64,000 bases of DNA, taken from positions 1,550,001 through 1,614,000 of the forward strand of contig CAVVOI010000012.1 of the NCBI GenBank assembly GCA_963749825.1. Reading direction: 5' to 3'. The notes under the pieces are model-generated. The model was not told where the DNA came from, ran no database searches, and saw nothing but the letters and a program-made list of their open reading frames with translations. Position 1 is the stretch's first letter. Each line of letters starts with the position of its first letter. The DNA comes from UBA11865 sp963749825. Lineage in GTDB: Bacteria; Chloroflexota; Anaerolineae; Promineifilales; Promineifilaceae. Below are positions 36,376 to 45,360 of the stretch, in pieces. A program made the translations under genes and the position numbers.

Positions 36376-37863
36376 ATGAAGAAAGTACTTTTTTTTGTGC
36401 TCGCAGCGTTAAGCATTGTCTTGATACTCGCTGCTTGCCAACCTGAGACAGTTGAGGTGACTCGAGTTGTCACCGAGACAGAAGTTCAAGAAGTAGAAGT
36501 GACGCGGGTCGTCACCGAAGTAGTTGAAGGTGAAGCTATGGAAGTAACCCGTGTCGTCACTGAAGTAGTCGAAGTGCCGGCCGAAGCAGGTGAAAAGACC
36601 GTCATCAACTTCTGGAGCACCGATAATGAAGCGGAACGCGTGGAAGTTTACGAAGCAATTGCGGCTCGTTTCATGGCCGAGAATCCGGATATCGACTTGC
36701 GCATTTTGCCGATAACGGAGGCAGAAGTCAGCCAACGTATCTCCACAGCTCAAGGCGCGAATCGCTTACCCGATATCGTGCGCATGGGTATTGAGCGTGT
36801 GGCTGCATTTTCGGCCGAAGGCATTCTGGATCAGGATGCCGCTCAAGCCGTGATAACCGCCGTTGGCGAAGATGACTTCCGCGCCGGACCTTTGGCCATG
36901 GTTACCGATGCCGCCACAGGCAATTATGCTGCTGTTCCCTACGATGGTTGGATCCAGGCCATCTGGTACCGTCAGGATGTCTTCGACGAACTAGGTTTAG
37001 AGGCGCCGACCACTTGGGAAACCATAAAGGCGGCCTGCGAGGCCTTGCCCGGTCAAGGCAATTTACTATACGGCGTCACCCTAGGCACGGATCCTGGTCA
37101 AAACTATGGACACCAGGTATTCGAACAAGTGGCCATCTCAAACAACGCCTGGCCCTTCGACGAAGATGGCAATGTCACCATGAACACACCGGAAATGATC
37201 GAGGCGCTGCAGTTCTATACCGACTTGCAGAATTGCGCCGCCCCCGGCCCCCAGTATTGGCGAGGCGCCCGAGAGCTATACCAGCTTGACCAATCCGGTA
37301 TGCTCTTCTACAGCACTTACATCATGGATGACCTGGTTGACGGCTCTGGTTTGGAAGCCGGCGGGAACGTAGAAATCGCCGTCGATGATCTGGCAGCCAA
37401 CACCGGCTTCGCCTCTGAGATGGTAGGACCCAACGGTTCGGCATCCTACGGCCAGCTAGTGACCTTTGCCATCATGCAAGGCGCCGATCCGGCAGCCCAA
37501 AAAGTGGTCGAGTACTTCTTGACCGAAGGGTACGCGGAAGTCTTGGGTCTAGCCCCTTTCGGCAAAGTACCGGTATTGGAAAGCGCGGTTGAACCTTGGA
37601 TGAGTTCCAGTGAGTACTTCGCCAACTACTCTGAGGATACGTTGAATCAGATTGCCGATGGATACAACACCATGCAGCGCTGGTTATTCCGACCCGACTA
37701 CGATGCCACCGAACGGGCCGTTGTCGGCGATATCGAGGGTCGCCTGCTCATTCCAACCGTGATTAGCAATATCGCCTTGGAAGGCTCTATGACGCCGGAG
37801 ACGGCCGCGGCGTTCCTACAAGAACAAGTTGAGCTTCTATTGGCTGAACGCAGCGAAGAGTAA
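36376..37863 (+). CDS. sugar ABC transporter substrate-binding lipoprotein
   Basis: 495 residues. ATG 36376 has AGGAGG nine bases upstream. The signal has lipobox ILAACQ. A linker of three EVTRVVTE-type repeats (residues 24-68) tethers the domain away from the membrane, as is common in this phylum. The extracellular solute-binding protein family 1 core begins VINFWSTDNEAERVEVYEAIAARF and includes GIERVAAFSAEGILD, PYDGWIQAIWYR and YFLTEGYAEVLG. It delivers an oligosaccharide or glucoside to the permeases downstream. A terminator hairpin after it should keep its transcript more abundant than those of the permeases. Confidence 0.94.
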   Translation: MKKVLFFVLAALSIVLILAACQPETVEVTRVVTETEVQEVEVTRVVTEVVEGEAMEVTRVVTEVVEVPAEAGEKTVINFWSTDNEAERVEVYEAIAARFMAENPDIDLRILPITEAEVSQRISTAQGANRLPDIVRMGIERVAAFSAEGILDQDAAQAVITAVGEDDFRAGPLAMVTDAATGNYAAVPYDGWIQAIWYRQDVFDELGLEAPTTWETIKAACEALPGQGNLLYGVTLGTDPGQNYGHQVFEQVAISNNAWPFDEDGNVTMNTPEMIEALQFYTDLQNCAAPGPQYWRGARELYQLDQSGMLFYSTYIMDDLVDGSGLEAGGNVEIAVDDLAANTGFASEMVGPNGSASYGQLVTFAIMQGADPAAQKVVEYFLTEGYAEVLGLAPFGKVPVLESAVEPWMSSSEYFANYSEDTLNQIADGYNTMQRWLFRPDYDATERAVVGDIEGRLLIPTVISNIALEGSMTPETAAAFLQEQVELLLAERSEE

Positions 37864-37897
37864 GCAACACCTTAACTGTTAGCAGATATTGATTGTA

Positions 37898-37938
37898 GGC
37901 AACCGGTGTGTCGTCACCCAGACACCGGTTGCCTTTTT
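37898..37938 (+). terminator. hairpin with T-run between binding protein and permease
   Basis: A perfect 12-bp stem GGCAACCGGTGT (37898-37909) with ACACCGGTTGCC (37922-37933), followed by TTTTT. It sits inside the operon, so it should act as a partial terminator or mRNA stabiliser and set the ratio of binding protein to permeases. Confidence 0.85.
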
Positions 37939-37955
37939 CATCGCGAGAGATGCCT

Positions 37956-38999
37956 ATGACCGCAGTGACCAGCCCGCCTGAAGAATCGCCCACTGCCACC
38001 AAATCGAAGAAGAGCTTTGCCCAACGTTGGCGATCCCAGAGCTCTCAAGAAGCACGTTTGGCCTGGATACTGATTTTGCCCACGGCCGTCATCGTCTTTG
38101 GCCTGGTTATTTTTCCGGCAATTTTTAGCATTTGGATAAGCTTCCACAAGGTGGGGCTTTCCGATCTGAACGATGTTTTTAACACTGAATACGTCGGTCT
38201 AGATAACTTCCAATCCGTGATCAATGATTTTGCTTTTAAGCCAGGACCGGCCCCAGCAGGGTGGGAGGAAGCAAATGTGTTGCAAAAAATCTGGCTGGTC
38301 TTAACTAAATGGGCTTGGGGGGCGGCGATCACAACCGTCGTCTACTCTTTTGTCTCCACCGCTTTAACAGTTCTCCTGGGATTAGGCGCTGCACTCGTAC
38401 TCAATCACCCCTTTCGCGGCCGAGGCGCAGCCCGAGCGATATTCTTGGTTCCCTATATCGCTCCCATCGTCGGCGTTGCCTTTGTCTGGCGCTGGATACT
38501 TGATCCCCGGCCTTCGGGTGTACTCAATGATATCTTAATGAGATTAGGCCTCATCGATCTGCCGGCTGCCTATCTGTCCGTGCGCGGCCTGGCCTTACTC
38601 CTGGTTATTGTCTTCACCGGCTGGCGCTACTTCCCCTTCGCCATGCTAATGATCCTGGCCCGCCTGCAAGCTATAGATAATACCCTTTATGAAGCGGCCG
38701 ATGTGGACGGAGCCTCCACTTGGCAAAAATTCTGGTTCGTCACCTTACCGGAGTTGCGATATGTCCTGGGCGCGATCTTCTTATTGCGCTTGATTTGGAC
38801 CTTCAATAAATTCGACGACATCTTCTTGCTCACAGGAGGCGGCTTCGGCACTAAAGTCCTTCCGACTCTAACCTATGAATTTAGTTTCCGATTGCTCGAC
38901 TTTGGCAAAGGCGCGGCAGTTGGCATGATCTTGCTGGCTATTCTGATAGTGTTCCTGATTTTTTACGTCGGCGTCGTGATGAGGAATGTGGAGGACTAA
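37956..38999 (+). CDS. sugar ABC transporter permease, MalF type
   Basis: 347 residues from ATG 37956, six bases after GAGAG; a longer frame would start inside the terminator. Six membrane helices and the EAA loop that contacts the ATPase (YEAADVDGASTWQKFWFVTLPEL in two parts) mark a MalF-type carbohydrate permease. The stop lies directly before the start of the MalG-type partner. No ATPase gene is in the operon; a shared MsmK-like ATPase encoded elsewhere would be needed. Confidence 0.93.
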   Translation: MTAVTSPPEESPTATKSKKSFAQRWRSQSSQEARLAWILILPTAVIVFGLVIFPAIFSIWISFHKVGLSDLNDVFNTEYVGLDNFQSVINDFAFKPGPAPAGWEEANVLQKIWLVLTKWAWGAAITTVVYSFVSTALTVLLGLGAALVLNHPFRGRGAARAIFLVPYIAPIVGVAFVWRWILDPRPSGVLNDILMRLGLIDLPAAYLSVRGLALLLVIVFTGWRYFPFAMLMILARLQAIDNTLYEAADVDGASTWQKFWFVTLPELRYVLGAIFLLRLIWTFNKFDDIFLLTGGGFGTKVLPTLTYEFSFRLLDFGKGAAVGMILLAILIVFLIFYVGVVMRNVED

Positions 39000-39000
39000 G

Positions 39001-39918
39001 ATGAGTAAAAAATCGAAGGAAGATTATGAAAAAATGACGCCCATCGACCGCCTTGGCCGCTGGCTGACTTGGAAGCGCTTCATCCTCTTGATGGCTTTAA
39101 GCATGTTTCTCATGGTTATCGTCTTTCCATTTTATTGGATGATCAGCTCTTCATTTAAGTCTGAGGCTGAAATTGGCGGACGAGAGCCGGTTTACATTCC
39201 GGCTGAACTGCGAACGGATGCCTATCAAGAATTGTTCGATCCGGCTCATCCCAGTTTTTGGAATTTTGGTAAGAGCATCCTGAACAGTCTCATCATCGCT
39301 ATACCAACAGCATTGATCGCCGTCATTTTGTCGGCCCTTGGCGCTTATGCCATCGCCCGCCTGGCGTTTCGGGGCAAGAATGTCATGCTCAATGGTATTC
39401 TGCTGATATATCTATTTCCCGGAGTGCTGATCATCATCCCCCTGTTCGCCATGGTGTCAAACTTGGGCAGGGCCTTCGGTTTCGACGTTCAAGACAACTT
39501 AGGCGTTTTACTCTTCACCTACCTGGCGCAAACATTGCCGGTTGCCCTCTATATGCTGGTCAACTATTTCCGAACGATTCCTGATGAAATTGAACAAGCA
39601 GGTCTGATCGACGGCTGTAGCCGTACCGGCGTCATCTGGCGCATCACGCTGCCTCTAGCTGTCCCGGCCCTCATCTCAGTATTGATCTATGCCTTCATGA
39701 TTGCCTGGAACGAATTCCTTTATGCCTTTGTCTTTCTCAATAGTCGGGAGATGTTCACTATGCCGATCATCGTTAACGCCATCGCTGGTGCTCCTAGCCC
39801 ACGGCCTCACGTGGTCATGGCCGCCTCCACCATCATGACCTTGCCGGTTGTTTTCCTCTTCCTTGGGATGGAGCGTTACCTGGCTGAAGGCCTATCGGCC
39901 GGTGGTGTAAAAGGTTAA
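39001..39918 (+). CDS. sugar ABC transporter permease, MalG type
   Basis: 305 residues from ATG 39001, with GGAGG six bases upstream. Six helices; the EAA loop is EIEQAGLIDGCSRTGVIWRI and TLPLAVPAL. Forms the transmembrane pore with the MalF-type protein. The gene follows it with one base between and precedes the GH13_18 gene by 50 bases. Confidence 0.94.
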   Translation: MSKKSKEDYEKMTPIDRLGRWLTWKRFILLMALSMFLMVIVFPFYWMISSSFKSEAEIGGREPVYIPAELRTDAYQELFDPAHPSFWNFGKSILNSLIIAIPTALIAVILSALGAYAIARLAFRGKNVMLNGILLIYLFPGVLIIIPLFAMVSNLGRAFGFDVQDNLGVLLFTYLAQTLPVALYMLVNYFRTIPDEIEQAGLIDGCSRTGVIWRITLPLAVPALISVLIYAFMIAWNEFLYAFVFLNSREMFTMPIIVNAIAGAPSPRPHVVMAASTIMTLPVVFLFLGMERYLAEGLSAGGVKG

Positions 39919-39968
39919 GATGAACAAGATCGGTCCAAAACACTCTCATTAAATATGCTTGGAACACA

Positions 39969-41789
39969 TTGGCTCCCGCTTATAGTCCGAGTGAAATCCT
40001 AGATAATCCAACTGATAAAATGATGGTTAGTGGTCATGACCAATTTTCCCAGGATCTGATATTCCTATACGGTGAAGAAAAAGGTCGATCAACTTTTGAG
40101 AAGTTGCGGCGCTTGTTAAAAAACTTTCAACGCCAATATCCCCAATTTTCAGCACCGGAGCCTGATGACCGGGTCGACGAGACCGACAGTGTCCTCATCA
40201 CATATGGGGATATGGTTCAGTCAATAGGCGAATCCCCATTATCTACCCTGGCAAAATTCTTAAATCGTCGGCTGTCCAATACGATTAGCACCGTTCATAT
40301 CTTGCCCTTTTACCCCTATTCGTCAGATGACGGTTTTTCGATCATTAATTACCGTCACGTCGACCCTAATCTGGGTAGTTGGGACGATATTAATCTAATC
40401 GGCGACCGATTCAAATTAATGTTTGACGCTGTGATCAACCACATATCGGCCGAAAGCGACTGGTTCAAAGGCTTTTTGGCTAATGAGGATCCTTACCGGA
40501 ATTTCTTCACAGTCGTGGAACCGGGTACTGATTTATCCAGCGTCTTCCGGCCTCGTACTTCCCCCCTACTAACGCCCGTGCTTCAAGCTGCCGGAAATGG
40601 ACGATTAGTAGAGAGGTTAGTCTGGACGACTTTCAGTTCTGACCAAATCGATCTCAATTTTGCCGATCCCGGTTTACTCTTACGGGTCCTAGAAATCTTG
40701 TTGTTCTATGTGGCTGAAGGCGCCCAATTTATCCGTTTAGATGCCATTGCTTTCATTTGGAAGGAAATCGGGACCTCGTGCATTCACCTCCCCCAAACGC
40801 ATCGCATCATCCAGCTGATGCGCAAGGTACTGGACCAGGTAGCTCCTGGCGTCGCTTTGATCACCGAAACCAATGTTCCCCATCAAGATAATATCTCCTA
40901 CTTCGGGGACGGCACAAACGAAGCGCAGATGGTATATAACTTTTCGCTGCCTCCTCTGACTTTACATACTTTCCAAAGTGGCAATGCGGAGAACCTGTCA
41001 AGGTGGGCGGAGTCGTTGACCGTACCCGGAGATCAAACCACCTATTTTAATTTCCTTGCTTCTCACGATGGGATTGGCCTGACGCCCGTTCGAGGCATAT
41101 TGAGCGAAGGCGAGATCAACCAGATGGTCGATGGTGTGGAAGCTTTGGGCGGTCTTGTTTCATATAGAATGAATTCTGATGGTTCGAAAAGTCCATATGA
41201 ACTAAACATCAACTATCTTGATGCTCTTGCCAGACCAGGCGTAAGCGATGAGAATCCATCCTTTATAGCCAAGAGATTCCTTGCTTCCCAGGCCATCATG
41301 TTGGCTTTGCGTGGCGTTCCCGGCATTTACTTTCACAGCCTCTTTGGATCTCATGGCTGGCTTGATGGCGTCAAGGCGACAGGGCGTGCTCGTACTATCA
41401 ACCGAGAGAAGCTTAAACAATTAGAATTAGACAGCGCCTTGGCAGATCCAGAACACCTAAGATTCCAGGTTTTTAACGGTTATCACCGGCTGCTTGAGGC
41501 CAGGCGATCTAGCCCCGCTTTTCACCCGGGCGGCGAACAAATCGTTCTGTTTTGCCACAAGGCGATATTCGCCCTCGGCCGAATCTCTCCTGACGAGCAG
41601 GTTCATGTATTTTGTTTACATAATGTAACATCACAAAGACATCAGGTAACAATTGACCTGAACTCATTTTCCGGATCAACCGGAAGTGGATGGGGTGATC
41701 TGCTCAGCGAGCGCAGCTTTCTTGTTTCCAACGGTCAATTACGATTAAGACTAGAGCCATTCGAAGTTCTTTGGCTACAAAATTGCTGA
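39969..41789 (+). CDS. GH13_18 sugar phosphorylase (sucrose/glucosylglycerate type)
   Basis: 606 residues; TTG 39969 is used but an ATG at 40020 is also possible. A GH13 barrel with ILPFYPYSSDDGFSIINY and DAVINHISAESDWF, the nucleophile Asp in FIRLDAIAF, acid/base Glu in LITETNVPH and the third Asp in ASHDGIGLTPVRG. Length and motifs are those of subfamily 18, which phosphorolyses sucrose, glucosylglycerate or glucosylglycerol to glucose 1-phosphate. Which substrate is used cannot be read with certainty; the transporter context favours an imported alpha-glucoside. Glucose 1-phosphate could feed glgC, encoded about 9 kb upstream. Confidence 0.88.
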   Translation: MAPAYSPSEILDNPTDKMMVSGHDQFSQDLIFLYGEEKGRSTFEKLRRLLKNFQRQYPQFSAPEPDDRVDETDSVLITYGDMVQSIGESPLSTLAKFLNRRLSNTISTVHILPFYPYSSDDGFSIINYRHVDPNLGSWDDINLIGDRFKLMFDAVINHISAESDWFKGFLANEDPYRNFFTVVEPGTDLSSVFRPRTSPLLTPVLQAAGNGRLVERLVWTTFSSDQIDLNFADPGLLLRVLEILLFYVAEGAQFIRLDAIAFIWKEIGTSCIHLPQTHRIIQLMRKVLDQVAPGVALITETNVPHQDNISYFGDGTNEAQMVYNFSLPPLTLHTFQSGNAENLSRWAESLTVPGDQTTYFNFLASHDGIGLTPVRGILSEGEINQMVDGVEALGGLVSYRMNSDGSKSPYELNINYLDALARPGVSDENPSFIAKRFLASQAIMLALRGVPGIYFHSLFGSHGWLDGVKATGRARTINREKLKQLELDSALADPEHLRFQVFNGYHRLLEARRSSPAFHPGGEQIVLFCHKAIFALGRISPDEQVHVFCLHNVTSQRHQVTIDLNSFSGSTGSGWGDLLSERSFLVSNGQLRLRLEPFEVLWLQNC

Positions 41790-41905
41790 TGGGTTTGACC
41801 ATTAATGGCGGCCATAAATGGCTCAGAAACCCGTCTGGGGTTAGGGAAAGCCGGTATTTGTTTACCGTTTCACAATCTGCTATGGAAGTGTTCGTCACAG
41901 GCTAG

Positions 41906-41972
41906 TATAATTGTCGAGTTTACTTAGGTGTCAGGTGGTTCTACCACAAGACGCCCAACGTGGGCCCGTGGT
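41906..41972 (+). promoter_or_regulatory. -10 element and structured leader ahead of the aminotransferase
   Basis: TATAAT at 41906-41911 (extended TAG before it) would start a transcript near 41918. The leader has GGTGGT (41934-41939), ACCAC (41943-41947), a GCCCA/TGGGC hairpin (41953-41965) and a second GTGGT (41968-41972). ACCAC can pair with either GTGGT, giving two exclusive folds before the ribosome site. Suggestive only. Confidence 0.35.
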
Positions 41973-42004
41973 CCGCGAACACTTATTAGGAGGTATTCCG
42001 GTTT

Positions 42005-43222
42005 ATGAGCATCAGTAAGCTTGCCAGCTCAATTGAAGAGTCGCCTACCCTGAAACTCAACGAGGCTGCTCGCCTTTTGCGAGTGAAGGGTGAACCGGTC
42101 GTTCATCTTGGTGGAGGAGAACCCAAGAATAAAGCGCCGATCACGGCCATTCTTGGCTCGGCCGCAAAATTAAATGCTGGCGATATCAAATACGCGCCCA
42201 CCGATGGGCTTCCATCACTCAAGAAGGCTATTATCCGATACACAGAGGAGAATTATGGACGATTGGTGGCGCCTGAAAATATCATTGTTTCGACAGGAGC
42301 CAAACAATCGATCTACAATATCTTGTTCTCGATCATCGACCCACAAGATGAAGTTATCTTATTGGCTCCTTATTGGGTGAGTTATCCTGACATGGTGAAG
42401 ATGGTCTATGGGATCCCGGTGATCGTCACCCCCGAAGATGGTACCTTCCAGCCGCGAATGGCGGAAATCGAAGAGGCCACCAGTTCCTATACCAAAGCGA
42501 TCATCCTCAATAGTCCAAACAACCCATCGGGCATGATGTATTCCGAGGAGTTTATCGCCGACATCGTCGATTATTGCGAGCGAAAAGATATCTACCTGGT
42601 CATGGATGATATCTATCATCGATTGGTATTTGACGGAAGGCGAGCACCCTTGGCCTACCAATACACCGACAAAGACGTGGACAACACGCGTATCATCGTC
42701 GTAAATGGCGTTTCCAAATTATACGGGATGACAGGTTTTCGCATTGGCTGGGCTATCGGCAACCGCCGGCTGGTGGAAGTGATGGCCAATATACAGAGCC
42801 AGATCACTTCTTGCCCATCCGTGGTTTCCCAGGCAGCGGCCGAAGGAGCTCTGACGGGCATGCAAAGCCTGGTGGAAAATCTGCGACTGACTATCCAAAA
42901 TAATCGAGATATCATGTTGCAAGAGTTGCAGGCCTTCACCGACATCAAGGTATCCAAGCCGCACGGCACCTTTTATTGTCTACCAGATTTCCGGGCATAT
43001 GGGAATGATTCCCTCAGCCTAGCGACCTTCTTGCTGGAGAAGGCTTTGGTGGTGACCGTGCCGGGGGTATCCTTTGGTATGGAAGGCTATTTGCGCCTCA
43101 GCTATGCAGGCGCAGTAAAAGATATTACCGTCGGCGTCGAGCGCATGAAATGGGCTCTCGACCCCAATGCACCAAATGAAATTTACATTGGTGATCGCAA
43201 ATTGATTAGGGACTGGCTATGA
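42005..43222 (+). CDS. class I/II aminotransferase (aspartate aminotransferase-like)
   Basis: 405 residues; ATG 42005 follows AGGAGG. A PLP enzyme of fold type I: PYWVSYPDMV, NSPNNPSGMMYSEEF, DDIYHRLVFDG and the Schiff-base Lys in VVNGVSKLYGMTGFRIGWAIG, with the substrate Arg in LRLSYAG. The subgroup is aspartate aminotransferase Ib-like. Its stop overlaps the start of PEP carboxykinase by four bases, so the products are translated together: aspartate would give oxaloacetate, the substrate of the next enzyme. Confidence 0.92.
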   Translation: MSISKLASSIEESPTLKLNEAARLLRVKGEPVVHLGGGEPKNKAPITAILGSAAKLNAGDIKYAPTDGLPSLKKAIIRYTEENYGRLVAPENIIVSTGAKQSIYNILFSIIDPQDEVILLAPYWVSYPDMVKMVYGIPVIVTPEDGTFQPRMAEIEEATSSYTKAIILNSPNNPSGMMYSEEFIADIVDYCERKDIYLVMDDIYHRLVFDGRRAPLAYQYTDKDVDNTRIIVVNGVSKLYGMTGFRIGWAIGNRRLVEVMANIQSQITSCPSVVSQAAAEGALTGMQSLVENLRLTIQNNRDIMLQELQAFTDIKVSKPHGTFYCLPDFRAYGNDSLSLATFLLEKALVVTVPGVSFGMEGYLRLSYAGAVKDITVGVERMKWALDPNAPNEIYIGDRKLIRDWL

Positions 43223-44862
43223 GCAACAACATATTGAACATCAAAACTCCGGCAGAAAATCAAGCCTCGGCGCTCAGCAGCGAGTATGGGCTGAAGAATC
43301 ACGGGCTCACGAACTTGCGCAAGGTCTACTGGAATCTGCCGGCAGAATCTCTTTACGAAGAAATCGTTTTTCGCACGGAAGGTCACATTTCAAAGATGGG
43401 ACCCATCATCGTCAACAGCGGCAAGCACACGGGCCGAGCTGCTCAAGATAAATTTGTCGTCCGCAATCCAGATTCCGAAGATCAGATTTGGTGGGGTGAA
43501 TATAACCGGCCGATCGACCCTGCTCAATTCAACGAGGTCTATAATCGCATGCAAGGTTTCTTGCAAGGACGAGATGTCTTCGTGCAGGATTGTTATGCCG
43601 GGGCCGACCCAGATTACCGTCTGCCAGTGCGGATTGTTACAGAGTACGCCTGGCACAATCTTTTCGCCAGAAATATGTTCTTGCCGCTTAAAAACCGCGA
43701 AGAGTACCGGCTTCATGTGCCCGAATTCACGGTTTTATGCGCGCCTTCTTTCAATGCCTTTGAATCGATCGATGGGACGAGATCCGGCACTTTTATCCTG
43801 CTGAATCTTGAACAGCAATTGGCCATAATCGGCGGCACAGCCTATGGTGGCGAGATAAAGAAGTCGATTTTCACCGTCATGAACTACCTCTTACCTTTGG
43901 AAGGCGTCATGACGATGCATTGTTCGGCAAATCAAGGCGATGATGGTGATGTGGGCTTGTTCTTCGGTCTATCGGGCACCGGCAAGACCACCCTCTCGGC
44001 CGATCCAGGACGGGGCCTGATCGGCGATGATGAGCATGGTTGGAGCGACGATGGCGTCTTCAATTTTGAAGGCGGCTGCTACGCCAAGGTCATTCGGCTT
44101 TCGCCCGTGGCCGAGCCTGAAATTTATGCCTGTACCCGTAGTTTTGGCACCATACTCGAAAATGTCATCTACGATCCCGTCACGCGCCTCATCGACCTCG
44201 ACGATAACGCAATCACGGAAAACACCCGGGCCTCGTATCCATTGGAATTCATCGGCAACGCGGTTCCAGAGAAGAAGGGTGGTCACCCCAAAAATATCAT
44301 TTTGCTGACTTGCGACGCCCAAGGCGTTATGCCTCCCATCGCCAGGCTAACGCCTAACCAGGCGGTATACCACTTCATCTCGGGCTATACCTCGAAGGTG
44401 GGCGGCACAGAGGTCGGCTTAGGGGAAGAACCGGAAATAGCTTTCAGCGCCTGCTTTGGGGCGCCGTTCATGGTCCATCACCCGATGTTTTACGCCGACT
44501 TGCTGCGGCGCAAGGTGGAACGGTATGGCGTAACTTGTTGGCTTCTCAACACCGGCTGGGTCGGCGGTTCTTATGGCATCGGCAAACGCATAAGTATTCA
44601 ACACACCCGCCGGCTATTAAATGCCGCCCTTAACGGGGAGTTAGATGATGTTGACTACTACACAGACCCGGTCTTTGGTTTCCAGGTACCTAAGAGCTGT
44701 CCAGGCGTACCGGAAAGCGTGCTCTACCCGGCTGAATCCTGGCCCAGCAAAAACGATTACGACAGCAAATATCGCCAGCTTGCCTCCCGTTTCATAGACA
44801 ACTTCAAGATATTTGCCCCAGATTGCCCGGCCGAAGTTAGGGATGCGGGTCCAGTGATCTAA
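43219..44862 (+). CDS. pckA: phosphoenolpyruvate carboxykinase (ATP)
   Basis: 547 residues, normal length. It decarboxylates oxaloacetate to PEP with ATP. The ATP-type kinase loop GLSGTGKTTLSADPGR, the metal site GDDEHGWSDDGVFNFEGGCYAK, and RSGTFILLN are clear. VGGTEVGLGEEP and NTGWVGGSYGIGKRI are also typical. Cotranslated with the aminotransferase just upstream. An intrinsic terminator follows. Confidence 0.97.
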   Translation: MSNNILNIKTPAENQASALSSEYGLKNHGLTNLRKVYWNLPAESLYEEIVFRTEGHISKMGPIIVNSGKHTGRAAQDKFVVRNPDSEDQIWWGEYNRPIDPAQFNEVYNRMQGFLQGRDVFVQDCYAGADPDYRLPVRIVTEYAWHNLFARNMFLPLKNREEYRLHVPEFTVLCAPSFNAFESIDGTRSGTFILLNLEQQLAIIGGTAYGGEIKKSIFTVMNYLLPLEGVMTMHCSANQGDDGDVGLFFGLSGTGKTTLSADPGRGLIGDDEHGWSDDGVFNFEGGCYAKVIRLSPVAEPEIYACTRSFGTILENVIYDPVTRLIDLDDNAITENTRASYPLEFIGNAVPEKKGGHPKNIILLTCDAQGVMPPIARLTPNQAVYHFISGYTSKVGGTEVGLGEEPEIAFSACFGAPFMVHHPMFYADLLRRKVERYGVTCWLLNTGWVGGSYGIGKRISIQHTRRLLNAALNGELDDVDYYTDPVFGFQVPKSCPGVPESVLYPAESWPSKNDYDSKYRQLASRFIDNFKIFAPDCPAEVRDAGPVI

Positions 44863-44904
44863 ACAATTTTTATGTCAACTTTTTTGATGTTGGCAGATTA
44901 TCAG

Positions 44905-44940
44905 CGGGTATGGGAAGATCGACCCATACCCGTTTTTTTT
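44905..44940 (+). terminator. intrinsic terminator of the aminotransferase-pckA operon
   Basis: Stem CGGGTATGGG (44905-44914) with CCCATACCCG (44923-44932), an 8-base loop and eight T. Confidence 0.93.
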
Positions 44941-45360
44941 GCTAAGAAGCAGTCTTTATTTGGCAAAAGACTTTACATAACCTGAACTTAGATATCGAAA
45001 GACCAAGCCCCTCTCCAACTACCCCAGAAAAACAGATTTTTATCCTACATATTCCCCAAAATCCCATACGGCTTTAAACCCGGCCAATTACGAGAAATTC
45101 TCTCGAGTATTTCGTCATTTATTGAGGATTAAATCCTGGTTTACAGGCTTGTTTTTCACCTTGGCTATCTGCCAGTACCCGCGTACGGATTACCAAAGTC
45201 CGTGGGAACTCTTCGCTATGGAATTCGACTTTGCGATCGATCAAACTAATCAACAAAGTTCAAGTTCCTTTAGCGCAAATGTGGCCAGTACCGTTTTATT
45301 GTGACCCCGGCAGCGGTCCAAACAAATCGTTTATGAGACAGTCCGAAGGAAGCAATTATT
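44941..45360. other. AT-rich intergenic region before the subtilase
   Basis: About 420 bases with no supported gene; a 60-codon frame at 45122 lacks a ribosome site and homology. The subtilase promoter is presumably here but no consensus pair was found. Confidence 0.4.

Noticed and set aside
36293..36378. Short frame with AAGGAGG between the LacI gene and the binding-protein gene, ending in ATGA overlap
   Set aside because: The ribosome site is about 16 bases from the only start (TTG), too far; the binding-protein gene has its own AGGAGG.
45122..45304. 60-codon frame before the subtilase
   Set aside because: No ribosome site or homology.
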